Source of the DNA: Euglena gracilis
Lineage: Eukaryota; Euglenida; Euglenophyceae; Euglenales
Reading direction: 5' to 3'
NCBI GenBank assembly: GCA_039621445.1
Contig: CP154954.1
Coordinates: 18,710,642 to 18,774,641, forward strand
DNA: 64,000 nt
A program made the position numbers and the translations under genes. The notes below the pieces were generated by a model. It worked only from the letters and a program-made list of their open reading frames with translations. It was not told the origin of the DNA and did no database searches. Positions 12,401 to 21,400 of this stretch are shown piece by piece (position 1 is the first letter of the stretch; each line of letters opens with the position of its first letter).

Positions 12401-15400
12401 GCAGTCACTCTAGCGCCCAGGAGCCAGGCGCATGGATGGTTGTGTCACCACCCATTGCGTGTTGGTGGTGAAATTTTTTCACGCAAAAAAAGCATATTCA
12501 TCCACACCCACAAACACTGTGTGGTTGTGGGTTGGTGTGGGGGGGAGGGGTTGGCAGCCTTAATATCCTCCAGCACGCCAATCCGATGGTGCTGCTGGCC
12601 GGAAAATGGGGCGAGATTGTGACGTGGATGTTTACAGGAATGCAGAACAGCAATGGTGCCAACAAAGGGTAAAGGGTGTCTACACGGGCCAAACTGGGTT
12701 TGGAGGGAGCCCAACCTGGGACGAAGGGTTGGGGGACGGGCAGTTGCTGAAGAGGTGTTGGCGGGGGCGGACGGATGGTGTCCTCCTGGCAGCGGTGATG
12801 ACCCCCAAGTCCCCAGAGTCATCGCATGATGGATGGTCAAACCTCAGAGAAGTCTGATCTGCCCCCTGGGGGATTGTTTCCGGCGGTGTGGGGTGTGGGC
12901 TGGGCGGGGGTCGGCATTGGTTTCGCTTTTAGCGCACACGAAATCGCACAGCACAACAGGTGCGCACGCACACGGGCGCAGAGACACAGACCCAGACCCA
13001 GGCGGGAAGGGGGGTTGGGGAGGAGGTGTGGTAACCAACCCGCATGGGGGCTCGATGATGCCAACCCACAAGTCTTCTGCTCTGTGATGCACATCTCAAC
13101 TTGGTCGATGCTACTGAGGCCCCTGGAACACCTGTTTGGTCGTGTTCCCGCACGACAGGTGATTTTTTTTTTCAAGGTTGATTGGGGCCCATCCTTTTCT
13201 GTTACAGCCTGCGCATTGGACGGGTGACGTTGCTGGCTGGAAAATGGGGGTTGAGAGGGCTGGCCGCGGGGTGTGGCTGCGTGGAATGGCGGCTGTTTTG
13301 GCCGCAGTCACTCCAGCGAGCAGGAGGCAGGGCCATGGGTGGTTGGCTCACCACCAACTGCGTGTTGGTGGTGAGATTTTTTCACGCAAAAAAGCACATT
13401 CATCCACACCCACAAACACTGTGTGGTTGTGGGTTGGGTGGGGGGGGGGGGGGTGGCAGCTTTAATATCCTCCAGGCACGCCAATCCGATGGTGTGCTGC
13501 TGGCCGGAAAATGGGGCGAGATTGTGACGTGGATGTTTACATGAATGCAGCAGAACAGCAATGGTGCAACAAAGGGTGTCACACGGGCCAAACTGGGTTT
13601 GGAGGGAGCCCAACACTGGGACGAAGGGTTGGGGGGACGGGCAGTTGCTGAAGTGGTGTTGGCGGGGGCGGACGGATGGTGCCTCCTGGCAGCGGTGATG
13701 ACCCCCAAGTCCCCAGAGTCAGACGTAATCGCATGATGGATGTTCAAACCTCAAAGAAGTCTGACCTCCCCCCCGGAGACTTGTTCCCGGTTGGGTGGGG
13801 TGTGGGGGCTGGGCCGGGGGCGGTCGGCATTGGTTTCGCTTTTAGCGCACACGAAATCGCACAGCACAACAGGTGCGCACGCACACGTGCGCAGAGACAC
13901 AGACCCAGACCCAGGCGGGAAGGGGGGTTGGGGAGGAGGTGTGGTAACCAACCCGCATGGGGGCTCGATGATGCCAACCCACAAGTCTTCTGCTCTGTGA
14001 TGCACATCTCAACTTGGTCGATGCTACTGAGGCCCCTGGAACACCTGTTTGGTCGTGTTCCCGCACGACAGGTGACTTTTTTTTCAAGGCGGATGGGGGC
14101 CAATCCTTTTTCTGTTACAGCCTGCGCATTGGACGGGTGACGTTGCTGGCTGGAAAATGGGGGTTGAGAGGGCTGGCCGCGGGGTGTGGCTGCGTGGAAT
14201 GGCGGCTGTTTTGGCCGCAGTCACTCCAGCGAGCAGGAGGCAGGGCCATGGGTGGTTGGCTCACCACCAACTGCGTGTTGGTGGTGAGATTTTTTCACGC
14301 AAAAAAAGCATATTCATCCACACCCACAAACACTGTGTGGTTGTGGGTTGATGTGGAGGGGGAAGCGGGTGAGGGGTTGGCAGCCTTAATATCCTCCAGC
14401 ACGCCAATCCGATGGTGCTGCTGGCCGGAAAATGGGGCGAGATTGTGACGTGGATGTTTACAGGAATGCAGAACAGCAATGGTGTCAACAAAGGGTGTCT
14501 ACACGGGCCAAACTGGGTTTGGAGGGAGCCCAACCTGGGACGAAGGGTTGGGGGACGGGCAGTTGCTGAAGAGGTGTTGGCGGGGCGGACGGATGGTGTC
14601 CTCCTGGCAGCGGTGATGACCCCCAAGTCCCCAGAGTCATCGCATGATGGATGGTCAAACCTCAGAGAAGTCTGAGCTGCCCCCTGGAATTGTTCCCGGT
14701 TGGGCGGGGTGTGGGCTGGGCCGGGGTCGGCATTGGTTTCGCTTTTAGCGCACACGAAATCGCACAGCACAACAGGTGCGCACGCACACGGGCGCAGAGA
14801 CACAGACCCAGACCCAGGCGGGAAGGGGGGTTGGGGAGGAGGTGTGGTGACCAACCCGCATGGGGGCTCGATGATGCCAACCCACAAGTCTTCTGCTCTG
14901 TGATGCACATCTCAACTTGGTCGATGCTACTGAGGCCCCTGGAACACCTGTTTGGTCGTGTTCCCGCACGACAGGTGATTTTTTTTTTCAAGGCTGATTG
15001 GGGCCCATCCTTTTCTGTTACAGCCTGCGCATTGGACGGGTGACGTTGCTGGCTGGAAAATGGGGGTTGAGAGGGCTGGCCGCGGGGTGTGGCTGCGTGG
15101 AATGGCGGCTGTTTTGGCCGCAGTCACTCCAGCGAGCAGGAGGCAGGGCCATGGGTGGTTGGCTCACCACCAACTGCGTGTTGGTGGTGAGATTTTTTCA
15201 CGCAAAAAACCACGTTCATCCACACCCACAAACACTGTGTGGTTGTGGGTTGGTGTGTGGGGGGGTTGGCAGCCTTAATATCCTCCAGCACGCCAATCCG
15301 ATGGTGCTGCTGGCCGGAAAATGGGGCGAGATTGTGACGTGGATGTTTACAGGAATGCAGAACAGCAATGGTGTCAACAAAGGGTGTCTACACGGGCCAA

Positions 15401-18400
15401 ACTGGGTTTGGAGGGAGCCCAACCTGGGACGAAGGGTTGGGGGATGGGCAGTTGCTGAAGAGGTGTTGGCGGGGGCGGACGGATGGTGTCCTCCTGGCAG
15501 CGGTGATGACCCCCAAGTCCCCAGAGTCATCGCATGATGGATGGTCAAACCTCAGAGAAGTCTGAGCTGCCCCCCCGGAGGATTGTTCCCGGTTGGGTGG
15601 GGTGTGGGCTGGGCCGGGGTCGGCATTGGTTTCGCTTTTAGCGCACACGAAATCGCACAGCACAACAGGTGCGCACGCACACGGGCGCAGAGACACAGAC
15701 CCAGACCCAGGCGGGAAGGGGGGTTGGGGAGGAGGTGTGGTGACCAACCCGCATGGGGGCTCGATGATGCCAACCCACAAGTCTTCTGCTCTGTGATGCA
15801 CATCTCAACTTGGTCGATGCTACTGAGGCCCCTGGAACACCTGTTTGGTCGTGTTCCCGCACGACAGGTGATTTTTTTTTCAAGGCTGATTGGGGCCCAT
15901 CCTTTCTGTTACAGCCTGCGCATTGGACGGGTGACGTTGCTGGCTGGAAAATGGGGGTTGAGAGGGCTGGCCGTGGGGTGTGGCTGCGTGGAATGGCGGC
16001 TGTTTTGGCCGCAGTCACTCCAGCGAGCAGGAGGCAGGGCCATGGGTGGTTGGCTCACCACCAACTGCGTGTTGGTGGTGAGATTTTTTCACGCAAAAAA
16101 AAGCATATTCATCCACACCCACAAACACTGTGTGGTTGTGGGTTGGTGTGGGGGGGGGGGTGGCAGCCTTAATATCCTCCAGCACGCCAATCCGATGGTG
16201 CTGCTGGCCGGAAAATGGGGCGAGATTGTGACGTGGATGTTTACAGGAATGCAGAACAGCAATGGTGTCAACAAAGGGTGTCTACACGGGCCAAACTGGG
16301 TTTGGAGGGAGCCCAACCTGGGACGAAGGGTTGGGGGACGGGCAGTTGCTGAAGTGGTGTTGGCGGGGGCGGACGGATGGTGTCCTCCTGGCAGCGGTGA
16401 TGACCCCCAAGTCCCCAGAGTCATCGCATGATGGATGGTCAAACCTCAGAGAAGTCTGAGCTGCCCCCTGGAGGATTGTTCCCGGTTGGGTGGGGTGTGG
16501 GCTGGGCCGGGGTCGGCATTGGTTTCGCTTTTAGCGCACACGAAATCGCACAGCACAACAGGTGCGCACGCACACGGGCGCAGAGACACAGACCCAGACC
16601 CAGGCGGGAAGGGGGGTTGGGGAGGAGGTGTGGTAACCAACCCGCATGGGGGCTCGATGATGCCAACCCACAAGTCTTCTGCTCTGTGATGCACATCTCA
16701 ACTTGGTCGATGCTACTGAGGCCCCTGGAACACCTGTTTGGTCGTGTTCCCGCACGACAGGTGATTTTTTTTTCAAGGCTGATTGGGGCCCATCCTTTTC
16801 TGTTACAGCCTGCGCATTGGACGGGTGACGTTGCTGGCTGGAAAATGGGGGTTGAGAGGGCTGGCCGCGGGGTGTGGCTGCGTGGAATGGCGGCTGTTTT
16901 GGCCGCAGTCACTCCAGCGAGCAGGAGGCAGGGCCATGGGTGGTTGGCTCACCACCAACTGCGTGTTGGTGGTGAGATTTTTTCACGCAAAAAAAGCATA
17001 TTCATCCAGACCACAAACACTGTGTGGTTGTGGGTTGGTGTGGGGGGGAGGGGTTGGCAGCCTTAATATCCTCCAGCACGCCAATCCGATGGTGCTGCTG
17101 GCCGGAAAATGGGGCGAGATTGTGACGTGGATGTTTACAGGAATGCAGAACAGCAATGGTGTCAACAAAGGGTGTCTACACGGGCCAAACTGGGTTTGGA
17201 GGGAGCCCAACCTGGGACGAAGGGTTGGGGGACGGGCAGTTGCTGAAGAGGTGTTGGCAGGGGCGGACGGATGGTGTCCTCCTGGCAGCGGTGATGACCC
17301 CCAAGTCCCCAGAGTCATCGCATGATGGATGGTCAAACCTCAGAGAAGTCTGAGCTGCCCCCTGGAAGGATTGTTCCCGGTTGGGCGGGGTGTGGGCTGG
17401 GCCGGGGTCGGCATTGGTTTCGCTTTTAGCGCACACGAAATCGCACAGCACAACAGGTGCGCACGCACACGGGCGCAGAGACACAGACCCAGACCCAGGC
17501 GGGAAGGGGGGTTGGGGAGGAGGTGTGGTAACCAACCCGCATGGGGGCTCGATGATGCCAACCCACAAGTCTTCTGCTCTGTGATGCACATCTCAACTTG
17601 GTCGATGCTACTGAGGCCCCTGGAACACCTGTTTGGTCGTGTTCCCGCACGACAGGTGATTTTTTTTTCAAGGCTGATTGGGGCCCATCCTTTTCTGTTA
17701 CAGCCTGCGCATTGGACGGGTGACGTTGCTGGCTGGAAAATGGGGGTTGAGAGGGCTGGCCGCGGGGTGTGGCTGCGTGGAATGGCGGCTGTTTTGGCCG
17801 CAGTCACTCCAGCGAGCAGGAGGCAGGGCCATGGGTGGTTGGCTCACCACCAACTGCGTGTTGGTGGTGAGATTTTTTCACGCAAAAAAGCATATTCATC
17901 CACCCCACAAACACTGTGTGGTTGTGGGTTGGTGTGGGGGGGAGGGGTTGGCAGCCTTAATATCCTCCAGCACGCCAATCCGATGGTGCTGCTGGCCGGA
18001 AAATGGGGCGAGATTGTGACGTGGATGTTTACAGGAATGCAGAACAGCAATGGTGTCAACAAAGGGTGTCTACACGGGCCAAACTGGGTTTGGAGGGAGC
18101 CCAACCTGGGACGAAGGGTTGGGGGACGGGCAGTTGCTGAAGAGGTGTTGGCAGGGGCGGACGGATGGTGTCCTCCTGGCAGCGGTGATGACCCCCAAGT
18201 CCCCAGAGTCATCGCATGATGGATGGTCAAACCTCAGAGAAGTCTGAGCTGCCCCCTGGAAGATTGTTCCCGGTTGGGCGGGGTGTGGGCTGGGCCGGGG
18301 TCGGCATTGGTTTCGCTTTTAGCGCACACGAAATCGCACAGCACAACAGGTGCGCACGCACACGGGCGCAGAGACACAGACCCAGACCCAGGCGGGAAGG

Positions 18401-21400
18401 GGGGTTGGGGAGGAGGTGTGGTAACCAACCCGCATGGGGGCTCGATGATGCCAACCCACAAGTCTTCTGCTCTGTGATGCACATCTCAACTTGGTCGATG
18501 CTACTGAGGCCCCTGGAACACCTGTTTGGTCGTGTTCCCGCACGACAGGTGCTTTTTTTTTTCAAGGCTGATTGGGGCCCATCCTTTTCTGTTACAGCCT
18601 GCGCATTGGACGGGTGACGTTGCTGGCTGGAAAATGGGGGTTGAGAGGGCTGGCCGCGGGGTGTGGCTGCGTGGAATGGCGGCTGTTTTGGCCGCAGTCA
18701 CTCCAGCGAGCAGGAGGCAGGGCCATGGGTGGTTGGCTCACCACCAACTGCGTGTTGGTGGTGAGATTTTTTCACGCAAAAAAAAGCATATTCATCCACC
18801 CCACAAACACTGTGTGGTTGTGGGTTGGTGTGGGGGGGGGGGGGTGGCAGCCTTAATATCCTCCAGCACGCCAATCCGATGGTGCTGCTGGCCGGAAAAT
18901 GGGGCGAGATTGTGACGTGGATGTTTACAGGAATGCAGAACAGCAATGGTGTCAACAAAGGGTGTCTACACGGGCCAAACTGGGTTTGGAGGGAGCCCAA
19001 CCTGGGACGAAGGGTTGGGGGACGGGCAGTTGCTGAAGAGGTGTTGGCAGGGGCGGACGGATGGTGTCCTCCTGGCAGCGGTGATGACCCCCAAGTCCCC
19101 AGAGTCATCGCATGATGGATGGTCAAACCTCAGAGAAGTCTGAGCTGCCCCCTGGAAGATTGTTCCCGGTTGGGCGGGGTGTGGGCTGGGCCGGGGTCGG
19201 CATTGGTTTCGCTTTTAGCGCACACGAAATCGCACAGCACAACAGGTGCGCACGCACACGGGCGCAGAGACACAGACCCAGACCCAGGCGGGAAGGGGGG
19301 TTGGGGAGGAGGTGTGGTAACCAACCCGCATGGGGGCTCGATGATGCCAACCCACAAGTCTTCTGCTCTGTGATGCACATCTCAACTTGGTCGATGCTAC
19401 TGAGGCCCCTGGAACACCTGTTTGGTCGTGTTCCCGCACGACAGGTGCAAGGCTGATTGGGGCCCATCCTTTTCTGTTACAGCCTGCGCATTGGACGGGT
19501 GACGTTGCTGGCTGGAAAATGGGGGTTGAGAGGGCTGGCCGCGGGGTGTGGCTGCGTGGAATGGCGGCTGTTTTGGCCGCAGTCACTCCAGCGAGCAGGA
19601 GGCAGGGCCATGGGTGGTTGGCTCACCACCAACTGCGTGTTGGTGGTGAGATTTTTTCACGCAAAAAAAAGCATATTCATCCACCCCACAAACACTGTGT
19701 GGTTGTGGGTTGGTGTGGGGGGGGGGGTGGCAGCCTTAATATCCTCCAGCACGCCAATCCGATGGTGCTGCTGGCCGGAAAATGGGGCGAGATTGTGACG
19801 TGGATGTTTACAGGAATGCAGAACAGCAATGGTGTCAACAAAGGGTGTCTACACGGGCCAAACTGGGTTTGGAGGGAGCCCAACCTGGGACGAAGGGGTG
19901 GGGGAGGTGCAGTTTCTGAAGAGGTGTTGGCGGGGTCGGACTGATGGTGTCCTCCTGGCAGCGGTGATGACCCCCAAGTCCCCAGAGTCATCGCATGATG
20001 GATGGTCAAACCTCAGAGAAGTCTGAGCTGCCCCCTGGAAGATTGTTCCCGGTTGGGCGGGGTGTGGGCTGGGCCGGGGTCGGCATTGGTTTCGCTTTTA
20101 GCGCACACGAAATCGCACAGCACAACAGGTGCGCACGCACACGGGCGCAGAGACACAGACCCAGACCCAGGCGGGAAGGGGGGTTGGGGAGGAGGTGTGG
20201 TAACCAACCCGCATGGGGGCTCGATGATGCCAACCCACAAGTCTTCTGCTCTGTGATGCACATCTCAACTTGGTCGATGCTACTGAGGCCCCTGGAACAC
20301 CTGTTTGGTCGTGTTCCCGCACGACAGGTGCTTTTTTTTTTCAAGGCTGATTGGGGCCCATCCTTTCTGTTACAGCCTGCGCATTGGACGGGTGACGTTG
20401 CTGGCTGGAAAATGGGGGTTGAGAGGGCTGGCCGCGGGGTGTGGCTGCGTGGAATGGCGGCTGTTTTGGCCGCAGTCACTCCAGCGAGCAGGAGGCAGGG
20501 CCATGGGTGGTTGGCTCACCACCAACTGCGTGTTGGTGGTGAGATTTTTTCACGCAAAAAAAGCATATTCATCCACCCCACAAACACTGTGTGGTTGTGG
20601 GTTGGTGTGGGGGGGGGGGGTGGCAGCCTTAATATCCTCCAGCACGCCAATCCGATGGTGCTGCTGGCCGGAAAATGGGGCGAGATTGTGACGTGGATGT
20701 TTACAGGAATGCAGAACAGCAATGGTGCCAACAACAGGGTGTCACACGGGCCAAACTGGGTTTGGAGGGAGCCCAACCTGGGACGAAGGGTTGGGGGACG
20801 GGCAGTTGCTGAAGAGGTGTTGGCGGGGGCGGACGGATGGTGTCCTCCTGGCAGCGGTGATGACCCCCAAGTCCCCAGAGTCATCGCATGATGGATGGTC
20901 AAACCTCAGAGAAGTCTGAGCTGCCCCCTGGAAGATTGTTCCCGGTTGGGCGGGGTGTGGGCTGGGCCGGGGTCGGCATTGGTTTCGCTTTTAGCGCACA
21001 CGAAATCGCACAGCACAACAGGTGCGCACGCACACGGGCGCAGAGACACAGACCCAGACCCAGGCGGGAAGGGGGGTTGGGGAGGAGGTGTGGTAACCAA
21101 CCCGCATGGGGGCTCGATGATGCCAACCCACAAGTCTTCTGCTCTGTGATGCACATCTCAACTTGGTCGATGCTACTGAGGCCCCTGGAACACCTGTTTG
21201 GTCGTGTTCCCGCACGACAGGTGATTTTTTTTTTCAAGGCTGATTGGGGCCCATCCTTTTCTGTTACAGCCTGCGCATTGGACGGGTGACGTTGCTGGCT
21301 GGAAAATGGGGGTTGAGAGGGCTGGCCGCGGGGTGTGGCTGCGTGGAATGGCGGCTGTTTTGGCCGCAGTCACTCCAGCGAGCAGGAGGCAGGGCCATGG